The notes beneath the pieces were generated by a model. That model saw nothing but the letters and a program-made list of their open reading frames with translations, was not told the DNA's origin and searched no databases. A stretch of 64,000 bases of DNA from Pseudomonadota bacterium. Lineage in GTDB: Bacteria > Pseudomonadota > Gammaproteobacteria > Steroidobacterales > Steroidobacteraceae. Numbering within the stretch: the stretch's first letter is position 1; each line of letters opens with the position of its first letter. Positions 20,744-30,572 of the stretch are shown here, in pieces. Made by a program: the position numbers and the translations under genes. The stretch spans positions 1-64,000 of the forward strand of contig JAJYLP010000007.1 in assembly GCA_021787615.1 (NCBI GenBank), written 5' to 3'.

Positions 20744-21043
20744 TGTCGTTGTCGTTTAACGATTCGGCTTGCCGCTTTGCCGACCCCTGCGAATTCAGCA
20801 CGAATATCCTAGTGAAGCAGACCTTCGGTGCAGCAGTCTGTACGGGAGCGTACACAAGCGACGCCTACGCAACGCGTGGACACAGACGGCACACGCCGAG
20901 TGCTGCGAAGCTTCAACGGCATCACGACTGGAGCCGGGCGCCGCCTGCGTCGCCGTCGGCCTGGAACGAGATACTTGCCGTCCCATCGCTTCCGCCGTAA
21001 CAAGCGCGCATACTTAGCTGATATTGAACGAGGAAAACAGAAT

Positions 21044-21511
21044 ATGAAGAAATACGCTGCCGGCGTTTGGATTGATCATCGCAAAGCGCTGATGGTTTTT
21101 GTCACCCCCGCCGGCGAAAGCTCGACACACATTCTCTCGAAGGTAGAAAGCCAGCTGCGTCGCTCAGGGGATTCGCCGATGAAGGGGCGCTACGCTGCAG
21201 ATCAGGTGCCAGCGGACGATAGTCGACAGAAGGCGCTCACAGGAGAGCTCAACATCTACTACGATGCAGTTGTCGCGGCGCTTCGTAATGCCGGATCGTT
21301 CGTGATTTTGGGTCCGGGCGAGGCCAAGGGCGAACTGAAGAAACGACTCGTGAAGAGCAAACTCGGGGGACGAATATGCGCCGTCGAGACCGCGGACAAG
21401 ATGTCCGATCGACAGATTGCCGCGAAGGTTCGTGAATATTTCCGCCAGCCCCCGCGGCCGCGCAAAGCCAAGCGACAGGCTGGTCGCCGCCATCCCAGTA
21501 AAGACACCTGA
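21044..21511 (+). CDS. eRF1-domain-like/translational machinery-type protein
   Basis: 155 aa; MKKYAAGVWIDHRKALMVFV...YYDAVVAALRNAGSFVILGPGEAKGELKKRL. Confidence 0.7.
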   Translation: MKKYAAGVWIDHRKALMVFVTPAGESSTHILSKVESQLRRSGDSPMKGRYAADQVPADDSRQKALTGELNIYYDAVVAALRNAGSFVILGPGEAKGELKKRLVKSKLGGRICAVETADKMSDRQIAAKVREYFRQPPRPRKAKRQAGRRHPSKDT

Positions 21512-21983
21512 TGTGCCGAGGTTGGAGCGCTGAGCAACAGGTTGAGCAGCAATAGGCACGTCGGTTCATGAGGAGTGCGACAGTCGGCATTGAATCGCCG
21601 CAGAACGTTTTCCAGGTGCATGGAGCATGCCGAGTGGGGCACGGTCGCCCTCAGGAGACTCTGGTGCGGGTTCGGATGCTTGAGTTCCGCATGATCCTGA
21701 GTGCATATCGCCCGAGAACTGAGCGGATCGGGCGAGCGCGATGGACCTCAGTCGTGCTTGACGATCTTGACGCTGCTGCACACTTGATTACGCGGGCGCT
21801 GGAGCGGCGCAATCGCCTGGTCTGCCGCCGGCCGGTTTGGGGCGGCTCCGCTCAGCGTACGACGGCATTCTTGTTCGTATCGACAAGGGTACGAGGCCGC
21901 ACGCGTCTCGCAAAATGTCGTGGCGGCATTCGGCCGGCACCCGAAGCTGGAACAGCGAGGTGCCGACCAGACCGTCATTGCCA

Positions 21984-22262
21984 CTATGACCCGCCCTTCA
22001 GCGCGTGACGGAATTGCCGCAGGAGGTCGACACCGACCACGGGCACAATCGCGCCGAGTGATGCGAGCGAGGCGCTTACGGTGAAATCTTGCTGCGCAGA
22101 TCCCCTCATGGATCGGACGACGAGCCATTCACTGACCAGTGCACCGGTGGTGCCGATGACAATATTCCGTGTGAGGGAGAAACGCCCATCGGAGCGGCAA
22201 GTCGTCCGGCTGAGCTTCCACCCGATGTATCCACCCAATATGGCGAACAATAGGAGGTTCAT
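21984..22262 (-). CDS. GlsB/YeaQ/YmgE family (transglycosylase-associated) membrane protein
   Basis: MNLLLFAILGGYIGWKLSRT...NIVIGTTGALVSEWL; small hydrophobic Gly-rich protein. Confidence 0.6.
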   Translation of the reverse strand: MNLLLFAILGGYIGWKLSRTTCRSDGRFSLTRNIVIGTTGALVSEWLVVRSMRGSAQQDFTVSASLASLGAIVPVVGVDLLRQFRHALKGGS

Positions 22263-22625
22263 GGTCGAGTTCCTCGGCAGTGCGCCAGTGCAGTGCGCCG
22301 CTCCGACCGCGGGGCGCGTTGGCTCAAGATGCACCATACTGTTGCTGCTTTCAGTGCTCTGGCGTACACAGGCCACCGTGGCCCTTCGAAGGGGACTCCG
22401 GGCATCGCACGCGGTGCAGGCCGCGCGTTCAGGCATGGGCGCAGAGTACTGCGCCCCCGGAGACGCCCGCTCACCCGGCATCCCGCTGTCCATCGATCGC
22501 GGCAGGAGGTTAGTATCCCGGGTATTCCGGCGGGATCAGGTTGGACCCAGCGAGCGCCGGCAGGCCGCCCGGCAGTCGATTCGCGGGGCGCATGGTCAAT
22601 TCGGCCGCAACGGAGGATTAGGGTT

Positions 22626-24038
22626 ATGGCAGAGCAATCGTCGGATGCATTCATCTTTTTCGGCGCGACCGGAGACCTGGCCTTCAAGCAGATATTCCCT
22701 GCGCTGCGGGGCTTGATTCGCGACGAGAAATTCGACGTTCCGATCATCGGCGTGGCGAAGGCTGGCTGGCAACTCGAGCAATTCAGGGCACGCGCCAGGG
22801 ACAGCCTCGATCACCACGGTGGGGTGGATCCGGATACACTGCGCAAACTGCTGGACCTGCTGCGCTATGTGGACGGGGATTATGCGGATCCAGCGACTTT
22901 TTCGCGCCTGCGCCAAGAGCTGGGCGCGGCGCAGCGGCCGTTGCACTACCTCGCCATTCCGCCCACCCTGTTTGCGACGGTGGTCGAAGGGCTGGCCGCG
23001 AGCGGCTGCGCCGCCAACGGACGAGTGGTGGTCGAAAAACCTTTCGGCCATGACTTCGCCTCGGCCGTCGAACTGAACGGAATCCTGCATCGGTGCTTTC
23101 CGGAGGAGGCCATCTTTCGCATCGATCATTACCTCGGCAAGGAACCGGTGCAGAACATTCTGTACACCCGCTTCAGCAATCCCATGTTCGAGCCGATTTG
23201 GAATCGCACCTACGTACGCAGCATCCAGATCACCATGGCCGAACGCATCGGAGTGCAGGACCGCGGCCAGTTCTATGACGCCACCGGCGCGGTGCGCGAC
23301 GTGGTTCAAAACCACCTGCTGCAGGTTCTCGCGATCCTCACCATGGATCCGCCGACGGGCGAGCAATCCGAGGCGGTGCGAGATGAGAAGGTCCGGTTGC
23401 TGAAGGCGGTTCGTCCCATTGCGATCGGGGACACCGTGCGCGGTCAGTATACCGGCTATCGCTCGGTGCCCGGCGTGCGCCCCGACTCGTCAACCGAGAC
23501 CTTCGTCGCTATCCGGCTCTATATCGACACCTGGCGGTGGGCCGATGTGCCGATCTACCTCCGAGCCGGCAAGAAGATGCCGGTCACCGCCACCGAGGTG
23601 TGGGTCGAGTTCGGCAGGCCACCGCGCGAGACTTTCGCAGAACGCGTGAGTCCGGTTTCCAGCCACATGCGCATGCGCATCAGTCCCGACATCGACATCG
23701 GCCTCGGCTTGCGCGTGAAGCAACCGGGCGAGCGCATGGTGGGAAAGGACGTTGAGCTGATTCTTACGCGCAGCGGCGCGGCCAATCTGCCGCCCTATCA
23801 ACGTTTGCTGGGCGATGCGCTGCGCGGCATCGGCCAACTCTTTGCACGCGAGGACTTCGTGGAGGCGCAGTGGCGCGTGGTCGAGCCGATCCTCGGCGAC
23901 GTGGCGCCACTGTATTCATACGAGGCGGACACGTGGGGGCCGCAGGAGGCCGCTCGCCTCATGGGTCCGGAGGGCGACTGGCTGAATCCGGCACCGCCAG
24001 CTCTAGCGCAGGCTCAGGATACTGCAAACGTCCGGTAG
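22626..24038 (+). CDS. zwf: Glucose-6-phosphate 1-dehydrogenase
   Basis: 470 aa; FFGATGDLAFKQIFPAL nucleotide-binding motif and RIDHYLGKEPVQNIL active-site motif. Confidence 0.95.
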   Translation: MAEQSSDAFIFFGATGDLAFKQIFPALRGLIRDEKFDVPIIGVAKAGWQLEQFRARARDSLDHHGGVDPDTLRKLLDLLRYVDGDYADPATFSRLRQELGAAQRPLHYLAIPPTLFATVVEGLAASGCAANGRVVVEKPFGHDFASAVELNGILHRCFPEEAIFRIDHYLGKEPVQNILYTRFSNPMFEPIWNRTYVRSIQITMAERIGVQDRGQFYDATGAVRDVVQNHLLQVLAILTMDPPTGEQSEAVRDEKVRLLKAVRPIAIGDTVRGQYTGYRSVPGVRPDSSTETFVAIRLYIDTWRWADVPIYLRAGKKMPVTATEVWVEFGRPPRETFAERVSPVSSHMRMRISPDIDIGLGLRVKQPGERMVGKDVELILTRSGAANLPPYQRLLGDALRGIGQLFAREDFVEAQWRVVEPILGDVAPLYSYEADTWGPQEAARLMGPEGDWLNPAPPALAQAQDTANVR

Positions 24039-24090
24039 GCCCGCCTGGGGCGGGCGTGGGCGCGCGGATTTCGATTGTGCCCGCGGCTCG

Positions 24091-24819
24091 CTAGCCGCGC
24101 AGCCCGTCAGTCCCGCTGCTGCCGACGCCGGTTCGGAAGACGTAGTCCCAGAACGGGCTCGTCACCCCGTAATATCCCGGCCGCTGGGCCAGTTCGATGA
24201 GCCGCGCGTGATGCAGTCCATGCCAGTGCTTGCGCCGCCCCAGCCAGCCGCCTGCGGCGCCCCAGTGGTGCACCGCGTGGTGCGTAACCGAGTAGGCAAA
24301 ATCGCCGACCACCACTCCGAACGTGAGCGCGCAAGCGGGCCACGGACCCAGGATGAGCCACGCGGGCAGATAGCTCAACGCGGCGATCGAAACGACACTG
24401 GCGAATGTCGGCGCGTAGATCCTCGCCGTTGGCCGTCGGTGATGCTGCGCGTGCCACGTGCTGAACGGCTTCACGCCGTGCAGAACGAACCGATGCACCC
24501 CATATTCCATGAAGGTCCAGCTGGCAAGGCCGAGTGTGGCCCACGCGACATTCTCGATCAAGCGTGCGCGCGGGCTCAAGAGCAACAGAAGCGCCCCGAG
24601 ACCTATGGATGCACCACCGAGGACTGCGAAGTCCGCTCGATAAGCGGCCTTACTGTGCTCCAACGTGAACAATAGCGTACAACTCCTCGATCGGACCGTG
24701 TGAGCATCCCAGCGTCCGCTGGTCGCATTCTTGCTCACTACTATAGCCGCCCGATCGTCCGCACTCTGTGCGCCTGCGCACCGACATCGCCGGGATGCAC
24801 AGGCAGGCTGTGACTCCAC
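24091..24819 (-). CDS. Fatty acid hydroxylase/sterol desaturase family protein
   Basis: His-rich motifs HRFVLHG, HAQHH, HHAVHH, HWHGLHH with TM segments; start uncertain. Confidence 0.8.
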   Translation of the reverse strand: MESQPACASRRCRCAGAQSADDRAAIVVSKNATSGRWDAHTVRSRSCTLLFTLEHSKAAYRADFAVLGGASIGLGALLLLLSPRARLIENVAWATLGLASWTFMEYGVHRFVLHGVKPFSTWHAQHHRRPTARIYAPTFASVVSIAALSYLPAWLILGPWPACALTFGVVVGDFAYSVTHHAVHHWGAAGGWLGRRKHWHGLHHARLIELAQRPGYYGVTSPFWDYVFRTGVGSSGTDGLRG

Positions 24820-24879
24820 TCGACAGATGCGTGCCGCTTCGTGACCCTCACCCGGCTCGCCTCACAGCCGGAGTTCCTC

Positions 24880-25145
24880 ATGCCATCGGTGTCGTGGATC
24901 GTCCTGGGGTCCATTGCCGGCGTCGTCGCCGGCCGAATCGTCAACTCGACCGCAGATGGCATCATGATCGACATTCGTTTGGGATCGTCGGCGCGATCAC
25001 TGACGGGTGGTTAATCCGCTTGTTCGGGATGACACAAGTGACCCGACTCAATTTGCATGGCGCGGGAGGCGCGGACCTCGTGGCTGTGGTGCTCCTCATC
25101 GCCTACCGCACGACGTTTCACCTCCTTCGCCACGGATCCACGTGA
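24880..25145 (+). pseudogene. Frameshifted GlsB/YeaQ/YmgE family gene
   Basis: MPSVSWIVLGSIAGVVAGRIVNSTADGIMIDI continues in another frame as FGIVGAITDGWLIRLFGMTQVTRLNLHGAGG. Confidence 0.65.
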
Positions 25146-25356
25146 TTCACCGGAGGAATCTGATCGCATGGACGCTGCCGGCTGCGTTTGTCTCTTGGGC
25201 GCCTGGTTCGCGCCTGTGATGATATCCGCCAACACCGACGCCCCGGTCCCATATCCGGACATCGAGTCGCAGACTGCGCGCGAGCGAGAGCACCTCGACG
25301 TGTGGGAAATCTGAGGGCGGCGCATCGGTTCCCGTTTCGTCAACCAGGAGACCCTC

Positions 25357-26316
25357 ATGGCGGTCGAACAGGCCCACATTCACATCATACCCAAGCCCTG
25401 GGGCCGCACCGACCTGAGGCCGTGGAACGCCTATCACGACCCACTGGCGGCGATCGGAGAAGTCTGGTTCGAGCGCGCCGATCCCTCGGCACCCGTGCCG
25501 ACCCTGCTGCTGAAGCTGATTTTCACCGACGAGTCGCTCTCGATTCAGGTGCATCCGGATGAGGCGCTCGCGCGCTCAATCGGTCTGGTGCACGGCAAGT
25601 GCGAAGCGTGGTACGTCCTATCCGCCACGGCGGATGCACGCATTGCCGTGGGATTGAAGCAACAGCTGAATCCGGCTCAGTTGCGAGCGTGCATCCGCGA
25701 CGGCACGATCGCCGAACAAGTTCGATGGCGCGCGGTCCGAGCGGGCGACTCCACTTTCGTGCCCCCGGGCACGATACACACCATCGGGGCGGGGCTGGTC
25801 ATTGCCGAGATCCAGCAGAGAACTGACGCGACGTTCCGGCTCTTCGACTACGGCAGGCCGCGGGAGACTCACATCGATATGGCCGTGGCGGCTGCATGCG
25901 CCCGTCAGTCCGAGCAGCACACCTCCCCGCGCAAACTGACCGCGGCAAGAACATTGCTCGCTGCCAGCCCGCATTTCGTGCTCGAGCGCATGACGCTCGC
26001 GCCCGGGGTGGTGCGGGAACTGGACGCCGCAGCGGAAACCTGGCTGTTCATTCTCGCCGGCGCGGGCCAGGTGGATTCGTTCGAGGTCGAAGCGGGCAAT
26101 GCCGTCTTTCTCGACAGCGAGCCCGCCCGCATCGAAGTTGGAGCGAATCGCCTTCAGTGCCTTGTTGCATATGCTCGCTCCGTTCCGGCGCCGTATCTGC
26201 TCCGGCGCATGAACGGCATGCGTGTGCCTGATCCTGCCCGCGGTGCGTCGCGAACGTCTTTGCGAATAGAGGCGGCACCAGTCAGCCGAGCCGTTCCTGC
26301 CGAGGGGGCACCGTGA
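25357..26316 (+). CDS. manA: Mannose-6-phosphate isomerase, class I
   Basis: PKPWGRTDLR, SIQVHPDE, KCEAWYVL, FVPPGTIHTIGAGLVIAEIQQRTDATFRLFDYGR. Confidence 0.9.
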   Translation: MAVEQAHIHIIPKPWGRTDLRPWNAYHDPLAAIGEVWFERADPSAPVPTLLLKLIFTDESLSIQVHPDEALARSIGLVHGKCEAWYVLSATADARIAVGLKQQLNPAQLRACIRDGTIAEQVRWRAVRAGDSTFVPPGTIHTIGAGLVIAEIQQRTDATFRLFDYGRPRETHIDMAVAAACARQSEQHTSPRKLTAARTLLAASPHFVLERMTLAPGVVRELDAAAETWLFILAGAGQVDSFEVEAGNAVFLDSEPARIEVGANRLQCLVAYARSVPAPYLLRRMNGMRVPDPARGASRTSLRIEAAPVSRAVPAEGAP

Positions 26317-28616
26317 GCTCCCCCGGGCGATTCGCGTTGGTTGGTAATTCGCTCCCGCGACGCTGTGGCATCGCCACCTTCACCACCGACTTGCAGCAGT
26401 CCATCGAGAAGTTGCCGCCGCACGAGCGATGCGGAATCGTGGCCATGACCGACGACGGGCGCTCCTACGACTACCCGCCCGCTGTGTGCCTTCAGATCAA
26501 TGATCGACGGTTCGAGGACTACACGGATGCAGCCGATATCCTAAACCGCGCGCGGTGCAAAATCGTGTCGCTGCAGCATGAATTCGGCATCTTCGGTGGC
26601 GAGGCGGGCAGCCACATCACAGCGCTGACCGCGCGGCTGACCATGCCGCTCATCACCACATTCCATACCGTGCTCGAGCGGCCGACGCCGGCGCAGCGGC
26701 GCGTCCTCGGCGAGATTGTCGAGGCTTCCGCGCGAGTCATCGTCATGGCCGAGAAGGGCCGGGAATTGCTGCGTTCCGTATACGAAGTCGCGGCCGGGAA
26801 GATCGTGGTCATTCCGCACGGAACTCCAGACGGCGCGTTCGTCGAGCCCGATGAGGCGAAGTGCGCGCTCGGCTTCGCGGGCCGTCCCGTCATTCTGACT
26901 TTCGGCCTGCTCTCGCCCAGCAAGGGTGTCGAAGTGATGATCGACGCGATGCCCGAAGTCTTGAAGAGCTGCGCTGCGGCGGTATACGTCGTGCTCGGCG
27001 CGACGCATCCGAATCTGCTCCGTGATCAAGGCGAGGCCTATCGGAACAACCTCGTGGCGCGGGTGCGCGAGCTTGGCATCGAGAACCATGTCGTGTTTCT
27101 CGATCGATTCGTCGATCAGGCGACGCTGCTGAAATTCATCTCAATGTGCGATGTCTACGCCACTCCGTATCTCAACGAAGCGCAGCTGACATCGGGAACC
27201 CTGGCCTACAGCTTCGGGCTGGGAAAGGCGGTCGTCTCGACGCCCTACTGGCACGCGCGCGAGCTGTTGAGAGACGGGCGCGGCGTGCTGGTTCCCTTTG
27301 GTGATGTCGCGGCGCTCGGCAGCGAGACTGCGGCATTGCTGAGCGACGGGCCCAGGCGACTCGCAATGCGCCAGCGCGCCTACGCGGAAGGCAGGTCGAC
27401 AATATGGCCGAGAATCGCCGAGCGCTACTGCGCACTGTTCGAGAGTACCGGCGGCAGCGCTCGGTGGCGCCACACTGCGCGCAAGACCCAGGAGCCCCGC
27501 GCAGATCGTCGCGTCTCTCAGGGTGTCCGGGCGGCGCCGATCGGACATTTGCTATCCCTGTGTGATGATACTGGCCTGCTTCAGCATGCGGTGCATTCCG
27601 TTGCGGATCGCTCGCATGGCTATTGCACGGACGACAATGCGCGCGCCCTGCTGCTCGCCTGCGCCGTCGAGCGGGCCGGGGAGTCGCCTCTGCCGGAGAC
27701 CTTGACGAACCGGTTCGCCGCATTCGTGCAGCATGCCTGGAATCCCGCCACCAAGCGCTTTCGCAATTTCATGGGCTTCGATCGGCGCTGGCACGGCGAG
27801 CCGGGGTCCGAGGACAGTCACGGGCGTGCGCTGTGGGCCCTCGGCGAGTGTGCCCGCGCCGGTCGCGGGGAGCCGCGCCGGCGCTGGGCTGCGGCCCTGT
27901 TCGCCGAGGCGCTGCCCATCGTGGAGAACTTTCTCTCGCCGCGCGCCTGGAGTTTCGCGCTGCTCGGCCTGGATGGCTACTGCGCCGCAGTCGCACAGCA
28001 CGCTGATTCCTGGGGCATGCGAGAGCTACTCGCTGACCGATTGCTGGGCCTCATGGAGGCGGTCGAGAGCGCCGATTGGCAGTGGTTCGAGGAAGGGCTC
28101 GCTTATGACAACGCGCGCCTGCCGCAGGCCCTGATCGTGACGGGCTACGCGATCGGGACGCCGCGTCACCTGCGCGCCGGCCTGCGTTCACTGCGCTGGC
28201 TCATGAGCCTGCAGACGACAGCGGCGGGCTGCTTCAGGCCCGTCGGCTCGATGAGCTTCGGCGCCAAGCGAGCGGTCCCGCTCGCCTACGACCAGCAGCC
28301 CTTGGAAGCCGCGGCCTCGATCTCCGCGTGCTTCGCTGCGTGGCGTGCCGACGGTGATGATGCCTGGCTGGCGCACGCAGAGCGGGCCCTCGCATGGTTC
28401 TTCGGCGACAACGATCTGTCTTTGCCGCTGATCGACCTGGACACCGGCAGCTGCCGCGACGGCCTGCATCCGGATCGCCCCAACGAGAACCGGGGGGCCG
28501 AATCCGTCGTCTCGTATCTTCTCAGTCTCGCCGATATGCGCCAGCTCGACCGCTTGAGCACCGCCCGTCCGATCCAACCGCCGCAGCTCACTGCCGACGC
28601 CGATGGCTTCGCGTGA
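26313..28616 (+). CDS. GT4-type glycosyltransferase fused to a C-terminal (alpha/alpha)6 glycosidase-like domain
   Basis: N-terminal LPRRCGIATFTTDLQQSI, QHEFGIFGG, LTFGLLSPSKGVEVMIDA, PYLNEAQLTSGTLAYSFGLGKAVVSTPY; C-terminal HGYCTDDNARALLLA; 4-bp overlaps on both sides. Confidence 0.88.
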   Translation: MSSPGRFALVGNSLPRRCGIATFTTDLQQSIEKLPPHERCGIVAMTDDGRSYDYPPAVCLQINDRRFEDYTDAADILNRARCKIVSLQHEFGIFGGEAGSHITALTARLTMPLITTFHTVLERPTPAQRRVLGEIVEASARVIVMAEKGRELLRSVYEVAAGKIVVIPHGTPDGAFVEPDEAKCALGFAGRPVILTFGLLSPSKGVEVMIDAMPEVLKSCAAAVYVVLGATHPNLLRDQGEAYRNNLVARVRELGIENHVVFLDRFVDQATLLKFISMCDVYATPYLNEAQLTSGTLAYSFGLGKAVVSTPYWHARELLRDGRGVLVPFGDVAALGSETAALLSDGPRRLAMRQRAYAEGRSTIWPRIAERYCALFESTGGSARWRHTARKTQEPRADRRVSQGVRAAPIGHLLSLCDDTGLLQHAVHSVADRSHGYCTDDNARALLLACAVERAGESPLPETLTNRFAAFVQHAWNPATKRFRNFMGFDRRWHGEPGSEDSHGRALWALGECARAGRGEPRRRWAAALFAEALPIVENFLSPRAWSFALLGLDGYCAAVAQHADSWGMRELLADRLLGLMEAVESADWQWFEEGLAYDNARLPQALIVTGYAIGTPRHLRAGLRSLRWLMSLQTTAAGCFRPVGSMSFGAKRAVPLAYDQQPLEAAASISACFAAWRADGDDAWLAHAERALAWFFGDNDLSLPLIDLDTGSCRDGLHPDRPNENRGAESVVSYLLSLADMRQLDRLSTARPIQPPQLTADADGFA

Positions 28617-29938
28617 CCGCCGAGCGATACGGAGATACCTTGTCATCGCCCACGCTAGTGAACCGTCAGGCACTGCACCTGAGTCCCGACCCGACCCGAG
28701 TGGTCATGCGTCACTTCAAGCCGAGCACCGAGCCTCGCAACCTCACCCCGACGGATACGAAGCGGGTGACGCACATTGTCGATCGCGTCCTCGCTCTCGA
28801 TCCCGACACCGCTTTGCGGCAGCTCACGGACGTGTTGGAGAACTTCGAGGGCCGCCACCGGCGGCTGCTCGCGACTTTCGAGACGCGTGCCGACGCCATG
28901 GAAGTCGTTCACTCCGTGCACAGTCCCCTCACGCAGGTGCAACGCCAACTCGTGGGCGCCTACTTCCTGCACGAGTACTCCTTCGAAGCGGCGGCGCTGT
29001 TCAATCCGAGCATCGTCGCGCACCCGGACCAGTCCGGCGTGGCGAGCGGTGCGCGCCGCTTCATACTCAGCCTGCGGGCTGTGGGGGAAGGTCATGTGTC
29101 CTCACTCACATTCCGGTCGGGAATGCTCGCGGCCGATGGCACCGTCACCGTAGACCCCACCGCGCGGCTGGCTTCGATTCCCCATCTGCAGCGGGTAGTC
29201 CCCGGCATGCGCAGCGACTGTATCGAAGTGGTATTCCAGCCCGACGGCGACATCAGCGAGCGCGTCATCTTCCCGGTGACCGCGGCTCAGTCGAACGGCA
29301 TCGAGGATGCCCGGTTCGTCGAGTTCGACGACGGCAGCCGCAAGACTTTCTACGCAACCTACACTGCCTACAACGGCAGGTCGATCCGCTCGGAGCTGCT
29401 CGAGACCACCGATTTCGAGCACTTCAGCATGACGGCCCTGACGGGTGCGGCTGCGCGCAACAAGGGCATGGCCCTCTTCCCGAAAAAGATCAACGGCCAC
29501 TACGCCATGATCGGGCGGCAGGACAACGAGAACCTCTACCTCATCTACTCGGATGACTTGTACTCCTGGGAGGAGGGTGTCGCGCTGCTCGCGCCTCGAT
29601 TCGCCTGGGAATTCGTCCAGATCGGCAATTGCGGATCGCCGATCGAGCTCGAAGAGGGCTGGCTGCTGCTCACTCACGGTGTCGGACCGATGAGACGATA
29701 TTCCATCGGAGCGGCGCTGCTCGACAAAGAGGACCCGGCGAAGGTGCTCGCCCGCTTGCCCGAGCCGCTGCTGCGACCCGAGCGATCGGCCCGCGAGGGC
29801 TACGTCCCGAACGTCGTGTATACTTGCGGCGCCATGCGGCAGGGAGACCGCATCATCCTGCCCTACGCGGTCTGCGACACATTCTCGAATTTCGCGACGA
29901 TCGAGATCGCCAGTCTGATACGTGCGATGGTGCCCTGA
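28613..29938 (+). CDS. Glycoside hydrolase family 130-like protein (mannoside phosphorylase/hydrolase family)
   Basis: FNPSIVAHPD, GIEDARFVEFDDGSRKTFYATYTAYNG, KGMALFPKKINGHYAMIGRQDNENLYLIYSDDLYSWEE; GTG start overlaps the upstream stop. Confidence 0.85.
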   Translation: MTAERYGDTLSSPTLVNRQALHLSPDPTRVVMRHFKPSTEPRNLTPTDTKRVTHIVDRVLALDPDTALRQLTDVLENFEGRHRRLLATFETRADAMEVVHSVHSPLTQVQRQLVGAYFLHEYSFEAAALFNPSIVAHPDQSGVASGARRFILSLRAVGEGHVSSLTFRSGMLAADGTVTVDPTARLASIPHLQRVVPGMRSDCIEVVFQPDGDISERVIFPVTAAQSNGIEDARFVEFDDGSRKTFYATYTAYNGRSIRSELLETTDFEHFSMTALTGAAARNKGMALFPKKINGHYAMIGRQDNENLYLIYSDDLYSWEEGVALLAPRFAWEFVQIGNCGSPIELEEGWLLLTHGVGPMRRYSIGAALLDKEDPAKVLARLPEPLLRPERSAREGYVPNVVYTCGAMRQGDRIILPYAVCDTFSNFATIEIASLIRAMVP

Positions 29939-30059
29939 GCAGACCTGTTTGCCCGATACCTGTCGGCCTCGTGCAGTCTGGCCGTACCGATCACGAGGCG
30001 CACCGCGCGCCAGGGATCCACGCCCCGCGGGCCTGCGCGTGGGGCCCAGGGCCGGCAGC

Positions 30060-30572
30060 AGGCGATCGATCTTGCTCTTGACCACCGCGAGACACTTGCA
30101 GCACAGCTGTTCCAGCCGCGGCCGGTTCAGCACCGTGATGCGGCCGCGGGTATAATGGATGACGCCGATTTTCTGCAGCTTGCCGGCGCCTTCGGTGACG
30201 CCCTCGCGGCGAACACCCAGCATGTTCGCGATGAGCTCCTGGGTCATGGCCAACTGATTGCTGGGCTGCCGGTCGAGAGACAACAGCAGCCAACGACACA
30301 GCGGCTGCTCGACGGAGTGGTGCCGGTTGCAGACTGCAGTCTGAGCCATCTGCATCAGCAGCGCTTGCGTGTAGCGCTGCAGCAGCTGCTGCAGCTCGCC
30401 GTCGCGGTGGAATTCATCCTTGACCTTCTGCCCGATCAACCGGTACGCGTACCCAGCGCTCTGCACGATGGCCCCGGCTCAGAGTGGCCTCACCGCCCAT
30501 GAACAGCGCCACCCCGATCAAGCCCTCGTTGCCCACCACCAAGATCTCCGCCGAGGCACCGTCCTCTCCGAC
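30060..30572 (-). pseudogene. Truncated, frameshifted Crp/Fnr family transcriptional regulator
   Basis: EDGASAEILVVGNEGLIGVALFMGGEATLSR in one frame, then QSAGYAYRLIGQKVKDEF...TQELIANMLGVRREGVTEGAGKLQKIGVIHYTRGRI in another; N-terminus missing, no natural stop. Confidence 0.8.

Noticed and set aside
21512-21983. Overlapping short ORFs between the eRF1-like gene and the GlsB-like gene
   Set aside because: No domain-like sequence, inconsistent frames; treated as intergenic
28603-29556. 317-aa ORF overlapping the GH130 gene
   Set aside because: Alternative frame of GH130; no family motifs, Arg/His/Pro-rich
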